From NCBI GenBank assembly GCA_014529385.2, contig CM043962.1:123370470-123434469 (forward strand): 64,000 bases of DNA, in the 5' to 3' direction. This DNA comes from Adiantum capillus-veneris. Its lineage: Eukaryota > Streptophyta > Polypodiopsida > Polypodiales > Pteridaceae. How positions within the stretch are numbered: the first letter of the stretch is position 1; every line of letters begins with the position of its first letter. The position numbers and the translations under genes were made by a program. The notes beneath the pieces were generated by a model. It made no database searches, was not told where the DNA came from, and saw only the letters and a program-made list of their open reading frames with translations. Shown piece by piece: positions 45,091 to 56,589 of this stretch.

Positions 45091-46070
45091 TCAAACAATG
45101 TGAGGACCCACAATTCCTTGATTAAAATCAACCTGATCTTTAGGTTCAGCCTGCTGCTCCTTTTTATCTTCATCCTGGTCAGTAGTTGTGTTGTCCTCTC
45201 CAATAATTCCTGCATCCACCTCATCTTCAGGTGCTTTCATAGCAACCTCAACATATTCTCCACTGAGTATCTCATCCACAATAGACAATACAGGATCTTT
45301 AAATCGATGTCGTCCACCCGCAACACTTGCTTCTTCATGTGCAACTGTAATTGGAACTATGAATGCACCTTCAGTTAACTGTTTCTGAACTTCAGTTTCA
45401 GTTTTATCCAACATTACATTATCACTCTAAGTATGCAGTTGTTCAAGTTGATGATGTTTCTAGTGCTCCAACTGCTTCTTCAATTCCTCATACTGCTGCT
45501 TTAGTTGATCATACTGCTTTTACACTAACAAATTCTCCTCTTTTACTTCTTCCTTTGCGTCAATATTTACTTCCATCTCAGCTGCAACCTCATCCATTGT
45601 ATGTTCTTCAATGTTCTTAGCCAGCACTTCCTCGACAGTGTTCAATAATGCCTTCCCAACATGCAAATGCTCTTCCTCATTCTCTTGTCTTTAATTAACT
45701 GCTCTTGAACTTCCTGATATGCATTATCCATCAATATCACTTTACATTCAACACCCTTTGATTTAGGTTGGTCATGAACTTGTTGTTCCCCCTTATACTT
45801 CAACTGTATAAAATGATCTTTCCATTCAGTGAACTTCTTCTGCAACAACATATTTTCTTCCTTAGCTTGTTCTTCAGCAAAGGCCTGGTATGGCTTACTA
45901 AACGCATTAGCATATTCATGTTCAGGTTCAAGTTGATATTTAGATTCAGGTTCAGGTTTAAGTTTCTCTTCATAAATTTGGAAGAAAGATTCAAGGTAGG
46001 ATGAAAACTTTGTAACCATTGGACACTGCCTCTTGGACATATCCAATATCTCTGCATGTAGATGAAACAA
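45091..46070 (-). pseudogene. Unrecognised acidic/charged protein remnants
   Basis: Two minus-strand frames. 46070-45642 (142 residues) has a Glu/Lys/Pro-rich centre (EEKLKPEPESKYQLEPEHE) and helical charged segments. 45414-45091 (107 residues) is strongly acidic (APEDEVDAGIIGEDNTTTD). The gap between them has stops. They could be parts of one repeat-derived gene. The style (long, charged, low-complexity, no known domain) resembles the ORFs at 50784-52193. I do not recognise the family. Confidence 0.35.
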
Positions 46071-46373
46071 TGGGAGACTTGATTTAGTGTAAGGTTTTCA
46101 GTTTTTGAAACCTTAGAAATTGTACAAAGCCGATCAAATTAACTTGGCTATTGAGAAAAGACTGTAGAATGATCCAATTATGGCAAATATTGGTATTTTT
46201 GGAACCGTAACCAGAGCTTTACTAGGGTTAGAATTTTTTAGAACCGAATTTCAATAAAATCTGGAAAAGTTACGGGCTCTGAAAGGTTACACTATGAATT
46301 TAATTAGTTAAGTAAAATTGAATGGTTTCAATAATTATTACTGCAAAGACTTTTTATCCTAAGGTTCTAGAAA

Positions 46374-46870
46374 TTGCAGATATTTTCAAAATTAATCGTT
46401 AAACAAACTAGCAAAAAATCGATTCTGTGTATCTGGGGGGCTGTGTGGGGTAATGATGAACTTTCCCAGACTAGATTTAGTAGCAGGGGGCGTTTTTGGA
46501 GCTATAGGGCTGCTTGGGATGCAAGTTACTGCCATTTTCCAACCTGTGAGTGCCTAGAAACCTATAAATATGACCCTTGCTTCACAATTTCAGGCAGACT
46601 CGGAGCCTTGGTACATTCTCTCTCATCTAGAGAGACCTCTACGCAGAAATCATTAGAGAGCAAAGCTCTAGTTGGTTAATCAACGGTACTTAGCACTAAC
46701 CTTTTTTAATTAGCAAAGCTAGGTTAACCTATTTACAAACTTCTTAATTAATTGAAGATTAAACCTATGTATAATAAAAAATCATCTCTTAATTCAAAAT
46801 TCTCTGCTAATTATTGTGATTAGTCTCAGGGATACTAAGCTAACTAATTATTATATCATATTAGGACTGA
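46374..46870 (+). promoter_or_regulatory. Promoter-like segment before the tandem array
   Basis: TATAAATA at 46563-46570 is followed by a leader-like stretch (CAGACTCGGAGCCTTGGTAC, then CTCTCTCATCTAGAGAGACC). It has the look of an LTR or gene 5' end reading into the array. No primer site was found, so the kind of element is open. Confidence 0.4.
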
Positions 46871-46879
46871 AATTACTCA

Positions 46880-48500
46880 TTTTAACCATAAATTAATGAT
46901 AATTATATTGATTAAGTTAGATTAAGATGAGATAATTATCAGATCTGTGTTAGACTATCATTATACTAAAAAAATTATCTTATAATTTTTTGAGTAATTT
47001 TCATAATTAATTAAGCAGAATTACACTGTTTTTGAGAGAAAAGTAAAGGGGAAAATGATCAAACTAATCCAAAATGCTTTGAGATATTGATCAAAGATAA
47101 ATCACATCTTAGAAAACCCGTGATAAATATCTTAACCTCAGAAAGATATTTTACCTAATTATCTTAGCAGAATTACACTGTTTTTAGGGAAAATTAAAAG
47201 GGGAAAAATATAAAATTGATTTAAAATGATTTGAAATATTTATCAAAGGTAAATCACATCTTATTAAACCCGTGATAATTATCTTAATCCCAGATAATCA
47301 ATTTAACTAATTATCTCAGCATAATTACACTGTTTTTAGGGGAAACTAAAAGGGGAAAAATAGCAAATTGATCCAAAATGCTTTCTGATAATTATCAGAG
47401 GTAAATCTCATTTTAAGAAACCCGTGATGATTTTTTTTGATTTCAAATAATTAGTTTAACTAATTATCTCATCATAATTACACTTTTTTAGCAAAAATTA
47501 AAAGGGAGAAAATAGCAAATTGATCCAAAATGCTTTGAGATAATTATCAGAAAAAAACGCATCCTATGAAATCCGTGATTATTATCTTAACCTCAGATAA
47601 GTACTTTAACTAATTATCTGAGCAGAATTACACTATTTTTAGGGAAAAATAAATAGGAGAAAATAGCAAACTGATCCAAAATGCTTTTAGATAATTATCC
47701 AAGGAACAAAACATTTTAGAAAACTCTTGATAATTATCTTAATTTCAATAATTAGTTTAACTAATTATCTCAGTAGGAAAACACTATTTTAAAGAAAAAA
47801 TTAATGGGAAAAAATTGTAAATTAAACAAAAATCTTTGAGATAATTATTAGAGCTAAATCACATCTCAACAAACCCGTGATAATTATCTTAACTACAAAT
47901 AATTAATTTAGTTAATTAGCTTAGTAGGAAAACACTATTTTTAGGGTAAAGTAAAGGGGGAAATTAGTAAATCATGTGATATGATTACATACTATTTATC
48001 AGAGTTAGACTACATTATAAAAAGACTGTAATAATTATGTCAAGGTTAGAAAATTAGTATAGATATTTATCTAAGTCAATTTATACTAATTCTAGCTAAA
48101 AACTAAAGGGGAAAATTAGTAAATCATGCTAGATGAGTACATGCTATTTATTAGAGCTAGATTACATGATGAAAAGGCCTAGATAATTATGTCAAGGGTA
48201 GAAACTTAGTATAGATATTTAGTTTAGTCAAATTATACTAATTCTAGCTAGAAATTAAAGGGGGAAATTAGTAAATCATGTTATATGATTACATGCTATT
48301 TATGAGAGTTAGATTACATGATAAAAAGGTCGTGATAATTATTTCAAAGTTAGAAAATTAGTATAGATATTTATCTAAGTCAAATTATAGCAATTCTATA
48401 TGAAAATTATGTAATTCAGTTGGAACATTAAAAGATAATTATCAGAGGTCAAAAACATCCTTATCTCCTTGTGATAATTATACCGTTAATTTATGAGTTT
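46880..48500. repeat. AT-rich tandem array, about 10 units of about 151 bp
   Basis: The anchor AATTACACTG or its variants occurs at 47019, 47171, 47323, 47476, 47626, 47777, 47928, 48079, 48231 and 48381, a steady 150-153 bp. Units include GATAATTATC (palindrome) usually twice, TTAGGGAAAAATTAAAAGGG-like purine patches and CAAATTGATCCAAAATGC. Units from about 47940 on form a second subtype (AAATCATGTTATATGATTAC). No ORF is present. Confidence 0.85.
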
Positions 48501-48944
48501 AAAAAATTATAATCGACCAAAAGTCCTATTTTTAACAAAAGGTTAATTAAAATAAATAGACTTTGCGATCAAAAGTTTTTAAGAAAATTATAGTAAGTGT
48601 AAACCTATGATATAAAGTGGAGGAAAAAACTCTTTGAGAGAAAATAAATAGAATAAATATTAAGCTCAAAATAAACAGACTCCAAGCTTAAAATTCGATG
48701 GAAAAATTAAGAAAAAGATATAGAAAATTATAAGAAAATTAAGAGAGCTTAGAAAATCCTTAGGAAAGTTGTGAAAAAAGTTAACATGCCTTTATAGATA
48801 AATAAGAAATTACTAGGTCAAGAATTTACCAATTAAGACTACAAATTTAACCTTGGACGGGTTACGGTTGAATACAAAGGTTAAGACTAGATTTCAAATA
48901 ATTTACCTAATGATTAGACGTCCTTTTGATAAGGATAAGAAGTT
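48501..48944. other. AT-rich sequence after the array, no gene
   Basis: A-rich, with AGAAAATTA-type repetition at 48710-48780. It leads into the ATG at 48945. Confidence 0.5.
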
Positions 48945-49163
48945 ATGGCACCTACAAGGACCCGAGCAAATCGTACATCTGATGATAAGGATATAGCTGC
49001 AAAAAGAACTAGAACGTCGCACGACGACGAAGCTGGGCCTAGTAGTAGGCCTACAGAGGAGAGTCTTAAGCGCCAGCGCAGCAGCAAATGGCCATTCAAT
49101 CCCAGGTGGGTTTCCCATTATTCAATTAATTCTTTAAATAGTTTAAGTTCTTTTATAAGTTAG
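48945..49163 (+). CDS. Short basic ORF, possibly first exon or gag/ORF1 start of a retroelement
   Basis: 72 residues beginning MAPTRTRANRTSDDKDIAAK, then an Arg/Ser/Glu stretch and KRQRSSKWPFNPR. GC content rises sharply from the AT-rich flank, and codons look coding up to about 49105. CAG|GTGGGT at 49103-49110 would be a good splice donor, after which the sequence becomes AT-rich again. The N-terminus has the style of plant retroelement ORFs (MAP plus basic low-complexity), but no domain confirms it. Confidence 0.4.
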   Translation: MAPTRTRANRTSDDKDIAAKRTRTSHDDEAGPSSRPTEESLKRQRSSKWPFNPRWVSHYSINSLNSLSSFIS

Positions 49164-50194
49164 CATTGCATACGTAAGGAGTGAGTAAGAATAAGAAAAG
49201 GAATAATTGACCAGAAATGGAGGGTAACTTCCAACGTGCATTGTTTATAATGTAGAAAAGAATTGTTTGGGTTAAAATTGGTTGAATTAGGAAAGATATT
49301 ATTGATCATCCTTAAGAAAGCTTATCTCAAGACACCTCCGACTCCTTGGTTTATTTTGATGATAATGATGGCTTTCTAGCCATGGATAAGTCGGTTATCC
49401 CCATGAACGTTGAGTTTCTACTCCGTGACATGTTTTGATGTTTCTACATAAGTTAGGATACCGTTTTTAATCCTAGGGGAGCCGCCCAGTTGTATGGGCA
49501 ACTGGTTTGGTGTATGGGCACCCAGAACCTTGGATGGGGGTTTATCCACTCCGGATTGTGAATAAGGAATGGGTGCCGTTTTTTCACCCTTAGAGATGAT
49601 CTTGAGACAAGAAGAGTACTGGTCATGGTTATTATGGACAATGTTTTGATTGACAGTACCCTGTCTTAAGTTTAAAGATATCTGTTTCATTAAAGAATGT
49701 TTTCAATACTGTTTTCAAGGGTTGTTTTAATAAAATCCTGTTATGAAGGATAAAAAGAATCATTATTTTAATTGTGATAAGAACGTGGTGGTAATTATAT
49801 AACAAAAGAATCATGTGTGAGTGTGGGGTGGTAAGTGGGGATTGACTAAGGTTGTCAATCATGGACGGGTGGACTTGATTAGTCAGGTAACTATCCATCC
49901 CTGCACACTAAAATGTTTAGAAAACTTCTTCATTTGGAAGAGGAGTCCACCAACAAAGTAGTCACCCACAAGACAATATAACCATTAACTCCATCATGCA
50001 TAGTATTGTTTGCAAAATAAAGAAACAAAACTGACAAAAGTAATTGGACGAAAGTAAATAAATGACAATTATACACATCATAGGCAAAATCACACTCTCT
50101 CTCTCTCTCAACAGGTCTTGAGTTCAACTTTCTTCGAGTAGATCTTTAAGGTCTCTTGGGATAGTTTCTTACAATGTTAAAATTCTCTTCTTTT

Positions 50195-50241
<47 letters not shown>

Positions 50242-50780
50242 TTTCCTTTGATTTTAACATTGTTGGATACATCTTTTGAGGTCTCTTGACATTGTTTGTA
50301 TGATGGTAAGAATCTCTTCCTCCTCCTGTTAGGGGGAAAAAAGTGTTGGTTGAGGATACCTTAGCCCAATTTGTGGAAGTTAGAGGGCCGAAATAGTTCT
50401 TTTAAAAACTTTTAATACGTTGTCCCGTTTCTGCTGCGAGACAGGACTAGATCTTCTTCTAAGGCTATAGACCCAAGCCATTGTCAATGGTAAAGGTCTA
50501 TTCCTTGGATTTTTCTTGTTTAGAGACTCTGATTTTTATCAGACCTAGAGACCTATCAAGGATCCCATCCCGATCTTGGAATTGGTGGGTTGGGGACGTC
50601 ACATTTAGACTCCGTATGCCAAAACAACTGATTATCCTAAAAAATCTGATTCAAGAAACACCAAAACTGATATACTTCTTCATCAAACTGATCTGATTCA
50701 AGGCTTAAAAATAACAAGTCGAATTCTCTTCACACATAAAAAACACCACCAAGATGGCTTGCTCACATCCCCTCTCGAAA
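49164..50780. other. No recognisable gene
   Basis: Contains short inverted and direct repeats around GTATGGGCAACTGGTTTGGTGTATGGGCACC (49492-49525, a 15-bp direct repeat) and a (CT)n tract. 50330-50600 has an LTR-like flavour (CAACACTTTTTTCCCCC on the minus strand), but no boundaries could be fixed. Confidence 0.4.
50196..50240. repeat. (CT)n microsatellite
   Basis: About 22 CT units. The flanks share TTTTAACATTGT and its complement ACAATGTTAAAA (50172-50183 and 50251-50262), an inverted repeat around the tract. Confidence 0.9.
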
Positions 50781-50783
50781 ACA

Positions 50784-52193
50784 TCAAGAAATCCACTTTG
50801 TAGCTGCAAATCTCTCCAATCGGTGATATCTCCCTGAAACTGAAAACTTTTGACTTTTGGCTTCCTGAAAAACTTCCCTTATGTTATCAAGCATGAAGAC
50901 ATAAAACCAATGAGATCTAAGAATATCAACATCATCTCCTCCATCAGCAACTTCACATAGAAATGTAGAACCATCTTCAGAAAAACCCACTTCACCATCA
51001 TCAAGAACTTGCAAAATATCATTAGTCAAAACCATCTTCTCGGCATCAACAAAACCATTGCCAACAGGAACTTGATATACATCATCAAGAATATCATAAA
51101 AAAACTGAACTTCCTTGGAAAAGGATGGACTTCCAATCTGCTTGACCGAATTTGTAAAAGCACCAACATCATAAAGATCATTCAAAACAACATGATCATT
51201 CAAGACACCTTTTGTAATATCAAGGTTTGAAGAAGACTCCACATTGTTGATTTGAGTAATTTGAAGATTCAAATCCTCAATGTGATCATCCTTATCCAAA
51301 GTAACTTTCTTAAGAGCATCATGAACTTTATAACAATAAGAAATATGCAAGTCAAATTCAGCTTGAACCTGAGAAATCTCCACCATCAATGATGCCTTCT
51401 CTTCTTGAAGTTAAATGATTTTTGGAAACCGCTTCATTTAGCCACAACCATATTTGAATACCTGTCATTCTCCAACTCCAAAGAAAGCTTATGGATCATC
51501 TCAACTTGAGAAATAACAAGACTTTGTAGTTCAGCAAATTCAGGTACACAACTTCTTTGAAAATAAGTAAACTCAGGATCAGGGACCTATTGTGGAACTT
51601 AGTACATTAGGGACCTTCGATATCAAAACTTGCAATTCAGGGACCTTAAATTCAAGATATTTGTCTTCACAAATTGAATAACATATATCCACTCGTGGAA
51701 ATTGGATTTCAGCCTTCAAGACTCCAAAAAACACTTCTCCATCAACACACTCCTGACTGTCATTTGCGGGATACTCCTCATCAAGATACATCAAAAACTG
51801 ATTCATCACATCATACTCATCATCAACACACATTATGTCTTCATCTATCTTCACCTCTTCCATTTCATTACACTGAAATATGATCTCTCCCTAAATTTCA
51901 TCCTCTTCAAGATTGATGTCCAAGGTTGGTATATGGGTTTGTATTGGATATTGGTGGCTTCTCTTGTTTACCTCCACTTGGATTCCCTTCTTCTCAATCA
52001 CCAATTCTTCTTTTGGATAACTTGCCTTCTCTTCCTGCAAAGAGGTGAGTCTCTTCGATGTGAGGTTTGGGAACAGCTGGCAGTCCTCTTGGCTCCTTTG
52101 GCTCATGAGCTGCTCCTGGCTTCCTCCTTCTTCCTTCATCATCTTTTTTACTTCATCTCCCTTGCATTGAACAACATATCCCTCTTGAATCAA
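50784..52193 (-). pseudogene. Unrecognised charged protein, broken into three frames
   Basis: Minus-strand frames 52193-51891 (Lys/Glu-rich), 51863-51579 (acidic, EDIMCVDDEYDVMNQFLMYL) and 51389-50784 (201 residues, with ILRSHWFYVFMLDNIREVF and GRYHRLERFAATKW near its end). Codon use and spacing suggest one decayed gene of about 500 residues. The Trp/Tyr-rich end is the most protein-like part. I do not recognise the family; being surrounded by repeats, it is probably element-derived. Confidence 0.4.
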
Positions 52194-53204
52194 CTTCTTC
52201 TCTTCAATAATCTGAGTATTTACAACTTTGATCCCATATTCAAGAAAGCCAAAATCAGGTTGAAAAACTTCAGGTGCTGAAAAATCAGATTCAGGCTTTG
52301 AAACTTCAGGTTTTGAAACTGTAGGCGCCTAAAAAGGTGTTGCTAACTGAAAACTGACAACTTGAGGTTGTTTTAGGTTGAAAACAATAATAGGTTGTTG
52401 AAAACACCATTGAGAATCAACATCACTAAGGTAATCATCAAACTCCTTTTCATGCTTCTCTCAAAGACCTTCAACCACTTGCAACCTTGATATTTGCCTT
52501 ATGGTTGAACATGACTTCCTTTTCTTACCAACTCAACTATTATGCCAATTGTGTGCATCATCAAGAAAATCAAAATACCAATCTAGATCCTCTTGAGCAT
52601 CACACATGTCTTGATGACATGATGCATCCTGAAAAATTTTCATAATTTGATACAACTCCCTGCACAACTTTGGCATGCATAAACATCCTCTTTTTGACAA
52701 GGCTTACACATGTAAGGACATCGCTACTTACCAATGCCTTAATTAAAATCACGGCCAATTTAATGACTGCTTTGAGTTCAATCGGATTGATGTCACGACA
52801 ATTTTCATCGTTTAAAAATTGGAGGAGAAAAAAAAAACAACGATGATATGGGCTCAAAAGAATTTATACACTGAAGATTCAATTTGTTGGTGTCGACATG
52901 CTATGACATATTGATGGACATTGATTTACAATAGATAAGTGACGTTTCCCTATTTATCTTCCTTAAATCACTACTACTATTATTACTATCTGCATTATGG
53001 TGCATTTACTAGTACCGACTACTATTTTTTTAGCAAATATTGCATCTGCAACAAAAATTTGGCATATGAGCACAATAAACACATGAAGTTGGAAAGTGCT
53101 CTCATGCATGCACATAAAATAGAACCCAAGCAATTTTGCGGCACCACTTCCACTCCCTGGTCGCCTTGCTTCTCTTCTTGGCTCGCCTCTTTCGGACTCT
53201 GAGA
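52194..53204. other. Possible upstream part of the preceding remnant; no confident gene
   Basis: The minus strand still shows short open pieces (SKPEVSKPESDFSAPEVF near 52270-52320; frame 52857-52600) with stops between. Otherwise AT-rich. Confidence 0.35.
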
Positions 53205-53753
53205 TTAGACTGAAGCCACTGCCTCGTAGCCTGCTGCACCCTGCTCAATCTTCTTCTTTATCTTCTTGCTTTTTGACCATGCAATTGCCACTGCACCATT
53301 ATAGTTTTTTGAACTTTCAAAATCCACCTTCTCTTTGACTTTCGGATGTAAACATGCCATGAATTTGTCTATCTTAAAGTAATCACTGTTGGCCAGGTGG
53401 ATTGAGGCTGCCAGCTTTGCCCAACATGCTTCAAAACGAGCCAAAAAGAAATTGAAATCTTCAGTTACATCTTGCTTGAGAGCTTTAATCTTTGCATCCA
53501 TCTCGGTTGGTGATGCCTCCCTACGAAAATCTTGCAAGAACCGAGCCCACAAAGCCAGCCATACCTACCTTGGCTCGCCTTCCAAAGCATCGTACCACAT
53601 CGTAGCTTTTCCCTGCATCACCAATGGAAAAGTCTGCACCCTGCTGGCTTCATTTGACATGCATAGGGACAACCTATATAATTCAAAATCAGTAATCCAC
53701 TCCTCAAGATTCTCCTCGCTTGTAAAGATAGGACCATAGCTTTGAGATGCCAT
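53205..53753 (-). pseudogene. Orphan retrotransposon gag with one nonsense codon
   Basis: ATG at 53753-53751. The frame reads MASQSYGPIFTSEENLEEWI, then QTFPLVMQGKATMWYDALEG, an in-frame TAG at 53567-53565, and continues WARFLQDFRREASPTEMDAK, FFLARFEACWAKLAASIHL and ACLHPKVKEKVDFE. The W-Y-D plus F-x-x-x-F pattern is that of retrotransposon gag capsid. No zinc knuckle or pol follows on the left. Similar to, but distinct from, the gags of element H and family A. Confidence 0.7.
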
Positions 53754-54290
53754 CTTTCTCGATGAAAAAAACTGTGTCTTCTTCACCAAATCAAGAGCTA
53801 TCAGTATGCTCCTCAATGGGGGCACAAGAAGATGAAAAGGGGGAAGTGGAAAAACACCCAACACTCACAAAAACGCCTCTCTATAGCTCAAGGCTTTCAT
53901 GGCACCCCTATCCCCTAATAATCACCTTCAAAACTTCACATTTACACATGCAAACATCGATCGCATCATGGCAAGGCAAGCATACACACTAATTGGAGAG
54001 CATGGACGCACACCACAAACTTGTTGTGGTAGCACCACACCACAAGGAAACCGGCCAGGGAGTGACACACGCACATACACTAATCTGGCAAGAGCGGCAA
54101 AGATGAGTAGAGGAGAGGGGGGAAGGAGAGCATCAACACCCAAGTTTCAGTGGTGAACTCCGGCTTCTCCGGCTTCTTCTTCTTCAAAACAGGTACAAAG
54201 CTCTCTCCAAAATCCAAATGGCCAAAAAGCCCTCCTAAATCCGTGTGAATCCCCTTTTATGGGGCTTTTACAAAGCATAAAAGAGAAACA
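53754..54290 (-). promoter_or_regulatory. Likely LTR/promoter region for the orphan gag
   Basis: The minus strand has CCCCATAAAAGGGGATTC (TATA-like ATAAAA at 54260-54255), about 500 bases before the gag ATG. LTR ends and primer site were not identified. Confidence 0.35.
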
Positions 54291-55729
54291 CTTTGGTATT
54301 ATTTGCTGACCCGTGCAAGCAACTCAAGAATCTTTTGGCATTTCTTGTGCATTGTCTACAAGTGGCACAGTATTTTAGCAACCCATGCATGCCTGAGACA
54401 CCTCAGCCACTTTCGATCTTATCTCCCTCTTCCACTGCTTGTGAATCTCCCCTTGAGGGTCTCGAGGCATTTCTCTCCCCTTTGATCCACATGGTTAGCA
54501 CCCTAGGGGCAACGATGACACCATCATTGCTCCCCAAGGTCTCGTTCAAAAACTTGTTGCCCTTGTGGACATGGGAAACCACCCCGGGTAGGTCTTGCCA
54601 CACCATCAACTTCCAATGGGCGCTGTCAACCGCAAAGGCCATTGCAAGAGCCACTGAACACCCAGCTCCGCCATTGCCACTACCACGGGCTCAAGAGGGT
54701 TCTCCTCTCCTTGTCGTGCCCATAATAGGCACCTGCTTTGGGCCTTATACCTTGTGCTCTTCACTTCTCTACTTTGCATGTCAGTCTTAAGCCTACGCCA
54801 CATGTCATGCCATGCTTAATGCCACCCCCTTGGGGGTCTTCCAAGCTTCCAATTTTCCCTAAAAGCCTTCAAAAAAACCATTTCATCCCCCCAAATTTTC
54901 ATGCTTGCCATTGATTGCTCACAATTCCGATTGCTAGGCCATAAATTCCCACTTGTAGACCTGATGCTCTGCTTTAATCTGTGCCGATCCCGACCCTTTA
55001 TAACTTTTTCATGGCTTCAAATCGAGCACCTCAACCTTGTAGAAAAACATCATATCACCCGAGGTCGCCACGATCGTCGAAACTCAACTGGCATATCTCA
55101 TCGTCTACGCATCCGATCGACAAGCAATCACTTTTTGCTGACTGACTTCACACAATGCATACCACATCCTAGAACCCTGTCATGCTTTAAAAATCACCAG
55201 ATGGCTTGTTCTCCAAAGCAGCCAAGCAGGCACAAGCCCCCGACAAAAGTTCAAGCCATTGTAACTTGGCATCGAGGACTCAGATTGATGAACTGAGAAG
55301 ACCGACAGGTTCCATAATTCAAGCATTACAAATATATCTACTAAAACTGGCTTGGGCTACCCGGAACCACCTACCCTGTTTGTCTCAGATATGCAATGCA
55401 CTTCATCTTTGGACAACCATAACTTGCAAACTATAGCCCCGCTTGAGGAGCGGTTTGGACCAGCTTCTAGATCACCTTGAACACTTCATTCTAGAGCAGA
55501 GTCCCATCACTTTGAACACCTAGAAATGCAACCCACATTGGCCATTTCTAGGACCCCTTTGGCCTAAAAAACCACATAAAACATACAATTCAGTTGCACC
55601 TTGCTTGCCCAGGCCTCATGTACCCACTTTATCTCTACCCCTTGCACTTACCAACATCTCCAGCTTTGTATAACACTCCTTTCTGTATGGACAAAATTTG
55701 CTGGTACCAATGCTCCAAGATACAACATA
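54291..55729. other. No recognisable gene
   Basis: C-rich plus strand with several open but unrelated frames. No domains. It could be U3 of the same element. Confidence 0.4.
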
Positions 55730-55890
55730 GAGAGGCCTTTACTTCGCATGCAATGAAGCCAATGCAAATCTTCTTGACCATGTACTTATTGAGCATATCC
55801 TGCAATCAATACTAGGAGGCAACATTCTGGATAGAAAGGTCATCAAGAACTCCTCACGCTTGTGTGAATGTGGAACCACTTTCTTGCATC
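55730..55890 (-). pseudogene. PPR gene remnant
   Basis: The nucleotide pattern (TTGACC, CATATCCTGCAATCAAT, CATTCTGGATAGAAAG, CATCAAGAACTCCTCACGCTT) repeats the one used by the PPR pseudogene at 56590-58575, reading EEFLMTFLSRM and IDCRICSIS on the minus strand. Heavily decayed. Confidence 0.4.
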
Positions 55891-56589
55891 CCCATGTGGA
55901 CAACTAACAATCTCCCAGTCCATTACAAATTGGTATAGACAAGGCTAGAAAACTACATGTTGTGGTAGCCAATATTGGAGAATCTATTGACAACTCTTAA
56001 TTTGGTGGCCCTTTGTGATCGTGGTGTTTTGCTCATCCTACTAAGTGGAGTCCAAAGGTTGGCTACATTGGCACACCTTAACTTTGTAGAATGCCCCAGA
56101 AGGGTATTCAAAAATCAAGGTAAACAAAAACAACTTTGAAATTCATGATCCGTTCCTTAGAGTCAAAGAGAAAATCATCTTGTATCATGTTCTTGCACTT
56201 AGGAGAGATATATGGACTCAGTTCTTGTGCTAAAATTTTTGGACAACACGGTATTAGTTTGCTCGGAGGTTCTTTCTGAAGAAAAATTTCCCACAACAAA
56301 ACAAAAGAGCAACTGGTCTACTTAGAGGGAGATGGTATATGTAGCTCGTGGGAAGTCAAAATAAGTGTTCTTCTAACTGTATATACATCTAACAGGGGCT
56401 ATTGCTCACTCTTAGAAGAAGAGAGTGATGTAAGCACTTCTTCTTGGTGAGAGAGAGACAATCCTCTTACCTCAATGGATGCAAAGTGTTGCACAACCAA
56501 AGGGACTCTCAATGAAGGGGCGAGAGGAGGTGTTGATCAAGTGGAGTGCCCACACAAGCTGCTTGGGCTGAGAGATGTGCGCCAGATTT
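55891..56589. other. No recognisable gene
   Basis: Between two PPR remnants; no PPR pattern is evident here. Confidence 0.4.

Noticed and set aside
47000-48400. CRISPR-like array of regularly spaced repeats
   Set aside because: The whole 151-bp unit is repeated with no unique spacers, and the genome is eukaryotic.
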